Positions 46,108 through 57,944 are shown, counted from the first letter of the stretch. The stretch: DNA of 64,000 bases from Gnetum montanum (GCA_015680685.1 MNCI01027496.1:1288565-1352564); one strand, 5' to 3'. Notes: generated by a model from the letters alone, not told the origin. Program-made: numbers and translations.

Positions 46108-46618
46108 AGGGCTTTCTTTTAGAAAATTAACTTCGTTAGACAATTTATCCCCATCTATGCTGAATTAGTCAAACCATTGAATGAGATGCTTAAGAAGGAT
46201 AGTAATATGCACTAGATAGAAAAAATAAAGAATGATTTCCTTGCTAATAAAGAGGCCATTATAGATGCCCCTATCCTAGCTTCTCCTTGGTATGAAAATG
46301 ATTTCCACTTGTATGCCTTTTCTAGCGACGTTACTACCATTGCTATCTTGATCCAAGATGTAGTCAATCAAGGTGAGAGATCCATAGCTTTCATGTCTAC
46401 ATCTTTAAAGAATGCAAACTTAAAATACTCACCCATAGAGAAGCAATTGTATGCTATAATAAAAGCCTTAAATAAATTTTGCTACTACTTGCTAAATGCA
46501 AAGGTTTTTGTCATTGTCCCTAACCCAACTGCAATTGCTTTAGCTAAATTACAAGATCCTAGTGAAAAACACGCTACATGGATTATGAAGTTTCAAGAAT
46601 ACAATATTCAATGGAAGG
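46108..46618 (+). pseudogene. Gypsy RNase H of element A, cut by element B
   Basis: LYAFSSDVTTIAILI, SIAFMSTSLKNANLKYSPIEKQLYAIIKAL and CYYLLNAKVFVIVP. The last acidic position (normally Asp before His) is not preserved (VIVPNPTA). Loss of Gypsy RNase H active residues is common when an extra aRH is present. The frame runs into B at 46619. Confidence 0.85.
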
Positions 46619-47398
46619 TGATGAGTGGCGAGGTATCCCTACAATCAACCATACGAATATGAGCGTTTTCACACGTGATCTGGTCGAACTCCGCAGATGG
46701 ACTAGTTGTGGCACCTAGACAGTTATCCTTAGGTCATAGTTTGCTATCTTGCCACTTGGACTAGTATTATATTTTTCATGTATGGTTTAGTCTAGAGTGA
46801 GGTGTATGATAGGTTCCTAATCTAATGCTATTCTTGAAGGCAGTGAAAAATAATATTATCTAAGGTAGGAGGAAAAGGGTAAGAGAATCTAATCTAGCCT
46901 AAGTGTGATGAGCATCCGTTCCTTGATTATCCATACACATCTTGGACTTCATGCATGACTACCACTAGGATTACCAAGCACAAATCCTAGGTACACTACT
47001 AGGTTACCAAGTAGTCACACTTAAATGCTCGTAATCAAGTCATACTCATTCCATGTTTTAACATGAGTTTAAGGGTGAGAAAGACTAATTAGGAAAGCTG
47101 TAAATAATAAATAAATAGATAAATAAATAAAGTGAATGTTGCAATGATGAAGTAATCTTGATCTTTATTGTTGGTCATGTGCATGTCCAAGTACGTCACA
47201 CTCGAATAAAGGATGTCGTACAATTACATTCACCACATTGTGGGCATACACGGGAAAAATAATCTATCTCTGGAGGGATCAAACTGCCAGAGTTTAGCTA
47301 CAATATAAATATAAGGTGTGAAACAAGGGAGAGCTGGCTCTTATTTATAGAATTGACGGTGGACTGCAATATTGCGTATGCGATATCGCATCCCATCA
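46619..47398 (-). repeat. 3' LTR of element B
   Basis: Starts TGATGAGTGGCGAGG and ends ...TCCCATCA in plus reading. Minus-strand TATA box (TATAAATAA) at 47341-47349, with GATATCGC motifs between it and the end. Contains about 20 bp not present in the 5' LTR (near 46862-46890). Confidence 0.92.
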
Positions 47399-47414
47399 TA
47401 CCCCCACGACTGAA
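47399..47414 (-). promoter_or_regulatory. Polypurine tract of element B
   Basis: The minus strand reads CAGTCGTGGGGGTA directly before the 3' LTR. H (27241) and the small element (14522) carry the same string with few changes. Confidence 0.8.
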
Positions 47415-47559
47415 TAAAAACTCATCCTCGAGTTACAGTGATTACATAGTGGATAGGTATGGAATTATTAGATGGAAAAAGAAATGGGATGATGTCACAG
47501 TGTGGGAGGAAAAAGAATAAAGACACAACACATAAAATATGCTACAACTACAAAAATTT

Positions 47560-50351
47560 AATTCATGTAGCTCCTGGTGGCAGTGGCTCCTCCATTGGTG
47601 CCTTCCCTTTGTCTTGTGTTCTAAGTTTTAAGGCTTGATGGCATTGAAGTATGGCCTAGAGCTTCTCCTCTTTGGTCCAAGGGTCTTGTTCCATCCATGC
47701 TAATGTTCTAATGTTTGACGGAGTCAGCACCTTCCATGGACAAGGTAGTTGCGGGAACATTTGGTTGCCCTTGACATACCAAGTCGTGAACATCCATTAT
47801 TCCTCCTCATAGGCTCTGGCTTTGTTCTTGTATTCATGAAGGTATGGTAGCCATCAAGCCAAGTCAGTTGTGACATCCTTCTATCCCTGGTAGCTGGCTT
47901 TTACCACCTTAAGCTCAGAATTTGCAACATCTAGTTTTTCCAATAACTTCTTGCATTCTGCAAATTTTGCTTCCTATTTAATGTGGATGGTTGCTACTTG
48001 CTACTCGAGCTCTGACCTCAGGAGCCCTGCTATTAACATGGAAAGGTTGGCATATCTGAGATTTGCCAACTCCATGTACTCTGTTAAGTCCTCAATCTGT
48101 AGGTCCCGATTCTTAACTTCCGCTTGGTGGATGAAGGCATATGTGCTCAATATGGCCCACCAATCAGTGTGTTGAGCACTAATAGTATTGATTTGGGTCT
48201 TGGCCATATGGATCTCCTTTTCAAGGATCTGTTTATACATCCCCACCTAATTTCAGAAGTGCTCCTTCAACTTTTCATGTCGTTTAGCCTCATTCTACCA
48301 CACGCTTATCTCAATCTCCAACTTTTGACGAATGGTGCGTACCTCCTCCATCGAGAGGGTTCAATTTTCTCTAGCTAAACGTCTTATGTCTCAGTTGACC
48401 TAGATGAATTATTCTTGTAGTTGATAAAAGTGTTCATCGAGAACATTTTTTTGCTTTTCTACAGTAGTCAACCGAAGGTTGCTAGTTGCAAACTATTTAT
48501 TTTCTTCTTGTAAGGCCTTGAGTGCCTTAATATGTGCATGAGTTTGTGCTTGTGCTGTGGAGGCATCCCAAACAGCCTTCTCCTTTTCATATACCACCCT
48601 TTTATTCTCTGCGATCAACTTTGTTAGTTGTTCGATTCTAAAATTTTCTAGTTGGTCTACGGGGACAAATTGCATAGGGTCTCGCTGTGTTGCTTGTAAG
48701 ACCACGAGCTGCTCTTGTAGTTTCTACACTTCAACTTCAACATGCTCTACCCTTACTTTTGTTAAGACTAGTTTCCCCTTTGTGGAAATGAGGTTTGAAT
48801 GAATTGCTATAACATCTTGAGGGATGTCAAATAGGGATGTCATTAATTACCCTATTTGAAGCAATCGATCAAGCACATCCTCATGTTCCGCAAGAGTCAT
48901 TGAGGTTTCAGCCAGAGTTTGAGCATCTCGTGCTTCTGAGAGATTTGTCGATGGCAAAATAGGTGCATTGAAGGATTCTTTGATGTGGTATGTGACCACT
49001 TTTGTAGCTCCCGTGGCATTTTGGTGTTGCATTACCACCATGGTGGCCCCTTCACTAGTCTCTAACTACACCTAGAAAGATGCTGCATTTCCTAAGATTT
49101 ATTGTGACCATCTACTTTCCCCTCCTCCTGTGTGAATGGAGACTTCATCCCTTGTGTGATCCAATGAAACAGTAGGCTGCCTGGCATCATTGATGACATG
49201 GAAGAGGTTTGCATCATCATGACTTCCCCAACTAACTATCTCAGTGATGGCCCTAACATGGCTCATCGACAGTCTGTAGTCTTGCGGCGGTAGTGGCTGA
49301 TCTTGGCCTATGCTAGGCCCTACTTCTTATTGTTGGCTAGGACCCATGGTTGGAGGTTGATTGGGTCCTACAAGTTGAGTTGTAGTTGGCTTAGCCATAT
49401 GTTCTTCTTCTTTTTCGGGTCCCAACTCTTCACCAATGCTTTTTTTGGGAGCTGGTACTTTAAGTAATTCAGCATATGTAGCAATCTGGGCCTTTCAAAA
49501 GATTTCATTGGTGTATCCCCAAATACCAGCATGTCAGCAAAGCTTTCTGATAAGACATGGGAAAGGCAACACCATCTTCCCTATCTTTCGTTCTTTGAAC
49601 TGCCTTAGGATCTCCATCAAATATAGATGGGGTAGGTTAGCGTTAACCTTTCCCATCAACACTACACATCCTCTAGCTGCATACATTGATATTCTTTTTA
49701 GGTCCTTTGTGGGGAAGAGGTGATATGTTTCGATTTTGAGGTAAACCCTCTCTTCCATTGTCAATTCACCAAATGCTTTATCTCTGCCATAAGCCTTCTC
49801 CAACGAATCCTTTCGCACATCGAGGTCTGAACAGGTGGATAACTGAGCAACCTGGGGCCCTATATTTGGAAGGTTTAACACTTCCTAAATGGCCTATGTA
49901 GAGAAGTCAACTATCACACCACAAATATTAATAGTGGTTCCTTGCTCCCTATTGTGCCAAAATTGGTACATCTCTCCTAGGTACTAGGCACTGCTTTTAG
50001 AGAGGATAGGCCATAAGGGAGACCCTTTAAGGTGATCCCTAACAACCTCAGGAGCGAACTCTATGAATGATTCAAAGTTCAATTCCACAATCACCACAAC
50101 AAATGTGGACTTCTCATGGATAGCCTGAACACAATCTTGGGGCAACGTGAGTTGTTGTCCTAGTTTAGGCACTGCAGTAGCTCCTTCTTCTGCTTGCCTA
50201 GACCATCCGGTAGGAGGTTCGTCTTGATGATGTTGAATGATTACTCCTCCTATTCTGCATGTTGTCTGGTAGGACATTATCTTCCACCTCTTCGAGATCA
50301 TTTCTTTCCACCTTGAGCAGGACCCTCTTGTTGTCCACGTTTTGGGGCCAT
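47560..50351 (-). pseudogene. ORF2 of element B (about 930 codons, coiled-coil C-half)
   Basis: A single minus-strand frame runs from about 50290 to 47560, interrupted only by in-frame stops (roughly fifteen to twenty). The start is probably the ATG at 50351 (MAPKRGQQEG, basic), joined by one early frameshift. The N-terminal third carries ELNFESF, GSPLWPIL, LPNIGPQV, YLKIETYHL and SFPCLIRKLC, shared with D. The middle is Gln/Pro-rich. The C-half is long and Glu/Lys/Leu-rich with heptad-like text (for example ENFRIEQLTKLIAENKRV), suggesting a coiled coil. No signal peptide or membrane segment is evident. Function unknown. It occupies the env-like position of Athila-type elements but does not look like a membrane protein. 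Confidence 0.75.
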
Positions 50352-50816
50352 CTACAATCACACGGGCCAAGCGTTAGTAAGGTTTTTTTTGAAGTTAAGT
50401 TATACCTTATTGCTTGCCTTAATTAATGATCTTATGTTATCACGTGTGATAGTGCCAAAAATTTTGTAATAATGAGTCTTGTGACTTAGGTGGTTTCCAT
50501 TTTAGTTTCCCGATATACCCAGGGATTAAATGATTTTTAGGAACAATTATTCTAAGTGTTATAGTTAATTACCCTAGCTGATGTCCTTTGGGTGATGATA
50601 AATTTCAAAAAATGTAGGCACTTTTTGGCAAGTGTCCCTTCCCCAAGACTAAGCTGAACACTCTGAGTTCAAGCAGGTTCAAACAAAATTAAAATTGGAG
50701 TATCAACGAGCGAGATATAGGAAGAAAAGCAAGGGTCACTCAATCGCAAGTCGTAGAGAGAAAATTCGAAAAATTCCCTTGTGTGAATGACAAAATGATG
50801 CTAAGTGTTGCAGGGG

Positions 50817-50925
50817 GTAACCTATTTATAAGTGGTGGGGACACGATATTGCGTATGATACATCGTGTACGTGATATCACATGGGACGTGATATCGCGTA
50901 CGTGATATCTTGTCCCTAGTGATGT
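50817..50925 (-). promoter_or_regulatory. Internal LTR-like promoter of element B
   Basis: On the minus strand, three to four near-palindromic GATATC(G/A)CGTA-type motifs (50834-50923, also GATATTGCGTA) are followed at once by TATAAATAGG (50822-50830). The B LTR has the same order (motif array 55140-55205, then TATA at 55117-55125). ORF2 begins about 470 bp downstream, where TTGTAG immediately precedes the ATG and would fit a splice acceptor. Promoter activity is an inference. Confidence 0.55.
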
Positions 50926-52795
50926 GAGGCACAACTAAAAGACCAAATTTTGAAGGGATTTTCTTGAAATAAGCATTGTAAATTGAGTACATTAGCTATT
51001 ATCAAGGGTTCTAGGGAAATTGCATTACATCCAAAGGCACAATTAATGATGATGGTGTGGATTTTACCAATAAAACCTTGGGTGGTAAGAAAAAAGGTAT
51101 GTAATGGTACACTGGAACATTAAAATTCAGAGGGATAATAGTAGGGAAAGAAAATCATTTAAAAATTATGCTGAGGGTAATAAATGGTGTGTGTGAGCAA
51201 TTTCATAAGTAAGAATCACAAAAGATTACACAAGTGGGTCCTTCCCAAAGTAGGTTCCAACCTATATTGCCCTTGTGTAAGCACACTTAAAGTGTCCATG
51301 GGCACTAGAAGGGTTAAATGTAATTCACACTAACTCCACAAAACACACACATGTAATTATCACCGGAATGAGATGAAAATTCTATGCTACACGGGACACG
51401 AGTTACAATTACACAAACAGTGAGATGAGACGAAGTATAGAAGGGATCGTAGAGATTGGGACATGAGGTAACTGACCCAGGGCACAGTGCATCCTGCATG
51501 CAAAGCATGATTAGGGTGTCATTAACTCGTCGTTCCAAGATCAAGACCAAGTCCATTCCTCTAATTAATGACATCACATTATTTCATCCCATGATGAAAA
51601 ACTATGAGAGTACCATAACAACAAGGTGTACGATCACTTGGCATTTTGTTCAAGGGAGGAGTGACTTTTGTTTTGTGGCACTTTGTTTTTCTATTTTTTT
51701 CTTTCTTCTTATTTTTTGAATATTGAATCCAGAGAAGCTGCCAACCTTTAGGCATGGGTGCATATCTTTCTAGTGGGACCCCCTAGCACAACATTAATTT
51801 TTGAGTGCCCTTTTGATTACTCTTACTCCCATTTTTTGTTAGATCTACAAGGATCTTAGTACAACCATGTTGCATGATAACTCCCACAGAGGTCACCAAA
51901 GAGAATCCACAAGTCCCCCTGATGTCACACCCTAATCATTCCCTCTTGGTCCATCCTTCTTCATTCTGGGTACAATGAACATGAAATTAATTTTAAGTTT
52001 TAAGAATTTCAAGAATATCATTGTACCCTCAAACAAAACCTCTTATTTGTAGAATGGATGAGTGGGTGTAATGGTCTCACTATCCAAATAATTGATCACT
52101 TGAGACATGATAACATAAAACACACCTCAACCAACGATCCACATCAGTGTTTTATTCATAGATGAGATTATTTACAAAAATGTAAAAAGACAAAAACACA
52201 AAAAGACAAAAAGATAAAACAAAAAGTTGAAAAATGAAAAACTGGAAACCAAAAATTGAAAAATTAAAGAAAATAAAAAGTGGTTATTAATTCTACTTAT
52301 TAGAATGAGGGATATCCCTCATAGCTAAACGGTTGAGGACAGCAAGGATTAATAAATGATGACTGGGATCCTTGCATTTTGAAAGTATTTTGGCTTGGTC
52401 ATATTTACCCCATTAGGTTTCACACACTTGATTATAATAAGCATAGTGGGGCAATTTATACGATGTAGTTCCCGAATAATGAGTTAATCCACTATGGTGT
52501 TTGGGACCGTTAGATGGTATGCAAGAATTGGAATGTTGCCTTCCATGATTGTGTTCATTGGGCCATATGGTTTTTGCAGTGTTAGTTGATGGCCTTGATG
52601 AAGTTACATGAGGCATTGGGTTCAAAGGTAGAGGTTCACCATAGTCTGGGACTTCTGCTGAGTTGGAAGATGCAGTGGCCTCGAAATTATGTTGTCCCTT
52701 CTTACGACCATGTTTAAGGAAGGGGTGATTTAGATGTCGAGGAGGCTTTTCACTGCTATTGGTAGCATTAGCACAAGTAGTGTTCGTGTTTGTAG
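50926..52795 (-). other. Non-coding spacer of element B
   Basis: Blocks match D's spacer between pol and ORF2 (51210-51300 with 8930-9015; 51880-52080 with 9620-9800; 52150-52300 with 9900-10020), and H. An A-rich stretch of AAAGACAAAAA repeats lies at about 52170-52290. A short frame at 52625-52413 (Ser/His/Asn-rich) may be a frameshifted gag tail. Confidence 0.6.
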
Positions 52796-54280
52796 CTATG
52801 GTGCAAACACCTGAGGAATAGTTTGTGGTGATGTAGAAGGAGGGAAAGGATGAGAATGTTGAAAGTTAGGAGGTGTATAAGATACACAAGGTGGTGGTTG
52901 TGTTGGAGGCATGGGCTAATAGTATTGAGGAGAATGGTATTGTGGTGAGATAAAGTGCGTTGGCCTAGTTGGAGAAATAGGATGTTGAACGAGATAAGCA
53001 TTTGGATTCGGATGATATGAAGGGTGTCTCTAGTCTAGTGGTGGTCTCCCCCATGACTGGGATTGTTACCATTGTGATCGAACATAGTATCTCTGTATGA
53101 ACTCTGGATGTAACGTGTTTCCCCAATGCTCATGTAAGTGTAACAATATTGGGCATTGGCCCTTGGGGTGATCATACAAGAATATGTTGCATTCATACAT
53201 ATGATTGGTAGTTGAGCTCTTATTTTCCTTATCCCTTCTTTCTGATTGTCTAATGTTTTGTCCTGCTTCTTAGGTTGTCAAAACTTTATCTCCAATAATG
53301 TTGATAAATTCTCCACACTTTTGATATGTCCATTCCAACATCTTATTGATCTTTGCCTCAACTTCTTATAATGTTTTTTGTGTTGGAAAAGATGATGTTT
53401 CCACCTTGAGATTGGTTGATTTCTCCTTTTTATGATCATGGACCTTTGTTAAGCTGAAAGTTTGGTCTCGTTGATGTTTTTCAACACTCTCCCATCTAGC
53501 CAATTCTCCTTCTTCTTTTTCTACCTGCTTAATAAGCTCTTGGACTTGATGGGTCCATAGTTCATATATTTGACCTTGGGCATACATTCCTAAGGTCTCT
53601 CTTGCTTCATTACGTAGCCCATCAATGATATGGTAGATTAGCCTTTCCTTGGAAAACCCATGGCCTGGATAGTTGTTTGATAGTGCATAGTATCTTTCTA
53701 AGGCCATGTCCAAGGGTTCATGTTTTGCTTGTTTCCATCCTTGGATTTGTTTCCTCAAGGCTGACACTCTTATGTAGGTTTGATATTTTTCATTAAAGAC
53801 TTCTACCATTGTTGACCAATGTCTTATTGAATTTGGTTTTAACGATCTATACCATACTTTTGCTTGGTCAAAGAGTGTCATAGGAAAGAGCTTATGTTTT
53901 TGGCACCCGTTATCAATGTTATTCCATGTGTAGGCATCATAGAAGGCTTGTAAATGTTGATGCGGATCTAATTCATAGCCTCCTAAAAAATTAGGGAAGT
54001 TGTTTAAATCGAGCCTGGGTAGACGGCTCTCTTTACGATGCCTACGTGAGATTCAAATAGCCTCTTGTATTTACATTAAGCCTATAGTGGCCAGTGGGGG
54101 TTCATCGTCATCGGGTAAGTTATACCTTCATGTTTTAGGATGACGTTTCTTTCGTTCATGTTTATAAGAAACCTCCACTTCAGGTTATGTACTCCAATCT
54201 TCATTGTTATATAGTTCGTTGGTTCTCCAATGAACTTCCTCACTAGGTGTGGCATTGTTATCTTCTTGTAGGAGAGGCAT
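52796..54280 (-). pseudogene. Gag of element B
   Basis: The ATG at 54280 (MPLLQEDNNATPSEE) opens a 495-codon frame with several stops. PRLDLNNFPNFLGG and LDPHQHLQAFYDAYTW precede the open core (53881-53366) with TLFDQAKVWYRSLKP, RHWSTMVEVFNEKY and LIYHIIDGLRNEARETLGM, the retrotransposon gag pattern. A Cys/His cluster (YECNIFLYDHPKGQCP) and a Pro/His-rich tail follow. Not fused to pol. Confidence 0.85.
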
Positions 54281-54404
54281 TGTTGTGAAACTGTGTGTGA
54301 ATTTATATGTGACTTTTATAATTACTTCTTCTTCCTAAGAGATATATTGTTAAGTCCTTTACAGCAATCTTGTATGATATAACTAATCTAGATAACTAGC
54401 ACCA

Positions 54405-54423
54405 TCCCTAGCAACGACGCCAA
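54405..54423 (-). promoter_or_regulatory. Primer binding site of element B (tRNA-Asp type)
   Basis: The minus strand reads TTGGCGTCGTTGCTAGGGAT next to the LTR. This differs from the plant tRNA-Asp complement (TGGCGCCGTTGCCGGGGAT) by three transitions. Athila-type elements are known for this primer. Confidence 0.8.
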
Positions 54424-55208
54424 TGATGAGTGACGAGGTATCCCTACACTCAACCATACAAATACGAGCGTTTTCACATGTGATCCGGTCGAACTCTGTA
54501 GACAGACTAGTTGTGGAACCTAGATAGTTATCCTTAGGTTGTAGTTTGTTGTCTTTCCACCTGGACTAGTATTATATTTGTCACGTATGGTTTAGTCCAT
54601 AGTGAGGTGTATGATAGGTTCCTAATCTAATGCTAGTCCTGAAGGCAGTGGAAAATAATATTATCTAATCTAGCCTAAGTGCGATGAGCATCCATTCCTT
54701 GATTATCTGTACACATCTTGGACTTCGTGCATGACTACCACTGGGATTACCAAGCACAGATCCTAGGTACACTACTAGGTTACCAAGTAGTCACACTTAA
54801 ATGATCATAATCAAGTCATACTCATTCTACATTTTAACATGAGTTTAAGGGTGAGAGAGACTAATTAGGAAAGTAGTAAATAACAATTAAATAAATAAAT
54901 AAACAAAGTGAATGTTGTAATGATGAAGTAATCTCGATCTTTATTGCTGGTCATGTGCATGTCCAAGTACGTCACACTCAAATAAAGGATGTCGTACAAT
55001 TACGTTCACTACACTGTGGGCATACATGGGAAAAATAATCTATCTCTGGAGGGATCAAACTGTCAAAGTTTAGCTACAATCTAAATCTAAGGTGTGAAAC
55101 AAGGGAGAGCCGCCTCTTATTTATAGAACTGGCAGTGGACTACAATATCGTGTACACAATATCGCAGGGGATGCGATATCACAGCCCATGTGATATCTTG
55201 TCGCATCA
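54424..55208 (-). repeat. 5' LTR of element B
   Basis: Starts TGATGAGTGACGAGG and ends ...GTCGCATCA in plus reading. TATA box at 55117-55125 (minus). Four GATATC-like motifs lie between it and the end. Confidence 0.92.
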
Positions 55209-55784
55209 GAAGGTATCCAAGTTAGTTAGAGGGATTGGCCTTGCCAAGCTAATTGCCAAAGCCTCAACTTCAGGAAGTTGCAATGCATCCGAAGATAAAG
55301 AATCAATCCCTCTTAACATATTACCCATTGATGAGGAAAATGATATCCCATTTGCTCCCAATCAATTGTATGATCCATGGTATGATGATATCAAATTTTA
55401 TTTAACCTTCCATTGTTGTCCCTTTGTTTTACCTAGATATAAGATAAAGCTTTTAATATCAAAATGTTCTAAATTTGTTTAATAAGTGGTGAACTATTTA
55501 GAAAGAATTTCAAAGGAATATGCCTTAAGTGCTTAGACCAAGAATAGGCTAACAATGCTCTAAAATAGCTCCACAAGGAAGAACATATAGGATACCACTC
55601 TTGAGTCCATAAAATTGTGAGGGTTGGTTATTATTGGCCTACTATGATAAATGACACTCACAACCTAGTTAGAACTTATGTCCAATGTCAAATACTTAAG
55701 GGTAAAAACCCCAAGAGTTTAGCCCCTTTATAGCTTATAATAGAAACTAAACCATTTGCACAATGGGCTTTAGATTTTATCAAA
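55209..55784 (+). pseudogene. RNase H/integrase linker and zinc-binding part of element A
   Basis: The frame resumes in phase after B with SKLVRGIGLAKLIA (typical RNase H end), a DPWYDDIKFYL segment and PRYKIKLLISK, typical of the text leading to the integrase N-terminal domain. The HHCC part is ruined by stops and a frameshift before 55785. Confidence 0.75.
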
Positions 55785-56615
55785 GTGATCAATCCTTGGT
55801 CTAATATCCTACAAAAATTTATCTTAACAGCCACTAATTATTGTACATATTGGTTAGAAGTGAAAGCAACTAAAATTGTATCATCTTATGAGGTTATTCT
55901 CTTCTTAGAAAATGATATAATCTCTAAGTATGTATATCCTTATGCTTTAGTAGTCAACAATGGACCTACCTTCATCTCCATAGAGTTTTAAAATTGGGCT
56001 AGAGATCATAACGTCATTATCAAGGTAGTAACTAAATATTATCCATAGGGTAATGGTTTGGCTGAGTCCTCCAACAAGATTATATTAGGTGGAATTAAGA
56101 AAATGATAGCCCAAAACCCACGAACTTGGCATGAACAACTAAAATGGGTAGTTTGGGAAAATAGGGTTCATTATAAAGAATTGATCAAGGCTACACCATA
56201 TGATTTAGTGTGCAGAAGAGCACTAATATTGCCAATAAATTTACAAATTCCTACACATTAGTTCTTCTTAGACTATTTACCAATTGATGAGCATATAATA
56301 TCACGTACATATGACATTTGGAATTTGGAGCTTAAAAGGGTTTAACTAATCAAAAATCTATGTATTCATCAACAAATTATCAAAAAATGGTTTGATAAAA
56401 AATATGCAGCTAAAGTTTTTCAAGTAGGTGACTTGGTCCTTAAGAGAGATAGAGCATCTACTCAGACTAGCCCTCAAACTAATTTTTCTTCTATGTGGTC
56501 TGGTCCATTCCAAATTACAAACATTTTTGGCTCCAATGTGTACAAAATTGCTAATTTGCAAGGACATAGGTTACATAGGAATTTTAATGCATTTCATTTA
56601 AAGCATTTCTACTAA
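55785..56615 (+). pseudogene. Integrase core and C-terminus of element A
   Basis: LTATNYCTYWLEVKA has Asn in place of the first catalytic Asp, and ALVVNNGPTF has Asn in place of the second. GNGLAESSNKII keeps the catalytic Glu. TWHEQLKWVVWENRVH and ATPYDLV follow, then VGDLVLKRDRA, MWSGPFQI and VYKIANLQG (the C-terminal DNA-binding part). Both Asp losses fit G-to-A changes. No chromodomain. Confidence 0.88.
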
Positions 56616-57944
56616 GGTACCTCATGTGAACACCTGGTAGATTCTTAGTTGTATGTTTTCTTCTCCTTTGCCATGCATTTCATTTGTATATAGTTGCATT
56701 TGCATGTTTTCTTTGCATTTCCATTGTCTCTTTCTTCGCATATTGGTTTGGTTTAATTTGTGCTTTTCATATGATTTTAATAATTATTATGGTCATTTGA
56801 GTTACAAAGTGTTGGGTGATCATAACACCATTGGAAAATAATGTAAGCATAATGCTTTATATGATATATCCTATTACTATTACATAAAATCTCCTTTATA
56901 TTATATATTTCAAAAATGCTGCAATTCTTCCTAGTCTTTTTTAAGGTTTTAGTTTTATTTGTTAAGTTGGATTATGGAGGACGAGATTTATGCTAACTTA
57001 TCATGTAATCATCATGATCATGTGAGTGTAGGATATGTGACCTTGGAGAATGGTTAGCTGCAATCATTAGGTGACCTTGGAAAATCCCATTTTCCCTCTC
57101 CTAAGCCCTAGCCCTTAAGTGTGATGACCCATGGCTATCCTGTGAACAATAGGGTGAAATGTGTTCATTTCTACTTGAGAACCCTTAGCCATCCAAGAGA
57201 CCTACTATGATGTCATCAAATTATAATTAAAAGACACATATACAAGGGTTGAACTACATCATGGGCAAAGTTCTAAAAGGACTATGTTCTTTGATAGTGT
57301 AGTGAATAGGCGTGTTGGAATTCCCACCTTAAGAATGAAGTACACCATGAGCAAAGTTTTCTAAAAAAGAAAAAGAATGAGGACCATGTTTATTGGCAAT
57401 GTAATAAGCTCTTAAGTGTGATGGGGTCTAGTAGCTATCCTCACCCTAACCTCCATTTCTCCTTTTGTACCTATTTTTCCAAAATTTGGAAAAAAAAGAA
57501 AATCAAATAATCCCTTTTCCCCATTCCTTTTCTAAACATCAAAAAATATAAAAAATAAAAATCCTAAGGAAAAATTTGAAAGTTGTGGCTAGCCCATGAT
57601 GAACCTATCCTCCTCATTAAGTTTAGCATGAGTCTCATGCTCAAAGTAGTCTACATACTTTTAACTTTTACCTTGTGAAAAGATTAGGGATGCAATCTTA
57701 GTTATATACATTAATTATATATATATAGTTAAAGTTATGATTTGATCTTAATTAAAAATATGGTGTGGTAAGGGTGGCCCATGTCTAGTCCTCCCTTTAT
57801 GATATGTTTATTTTAATCATGTTTAGATCAGTATAGTTAACTTTTAAGTTTCAATTTTTCTATTTGTGATGTTTTTGATTCTTTATCTTTTGCATCTCCT
57901 TTTAAAATTTCTATGGTTTTGTTGCTCCTTGTATGCAATTTTTA
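56616..57944 (+). other. 3' untranslated region of element A
   Basis: About 1.3 kb without a gene. Two similar segments (57220-57300 and 57300-57420: a C.CATG(G)GCAAAGTT(C/T) string followed by AT(G)TT(C/T)(T/A)TTG(G/A)(T/C)A.TGTA.T) form a loose tandem. TATATATATA lies near 57717. Confidence 0.5.

Larger units (their letters stand above)
46619..55208 (-). mobile_element. Element B: nested non-autonomous Gypsy element (gag + ORF2)
   Basis: Flanked by perfect 5-bp duplications (gaagg at 46614-46618 and 55209-55213). LTRs of about 780 bp at both ends, PBS at the right and PPT at the left show minus orientation. It contains gag and a long ORF2 separated by a non-coding spacer. There is no protease, RT or integrase. 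Same family as D. The inserted length (8590 plus 5) is a multiple of 3, so the frame of A is kept across it. The LTRs differ at roughly one base in ten in the first 200 positions by eye, mostly transitions, so it is not very recent. Confidence 0.92.

Noticed and set aside
48124-49723. Plus-strand frames between 47951 and 49723
   Set aside because: They lie opposite B ORF2, whose single minus-strand frame spans all of them and is conserved in D.
51314-51719. Frames of 87 codons on both strands in the B spacer
   Set aside because: Neither is conserved in the matching spacer of D or H, and they have no motif.
55785-56615. Integrated pararetrovirus or other viral relic
   Set aside because: LTRs, PPT, integrase and Gypsy domain order identify an LTR retrotransposon. 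No movement or coat protein pattern was seen.
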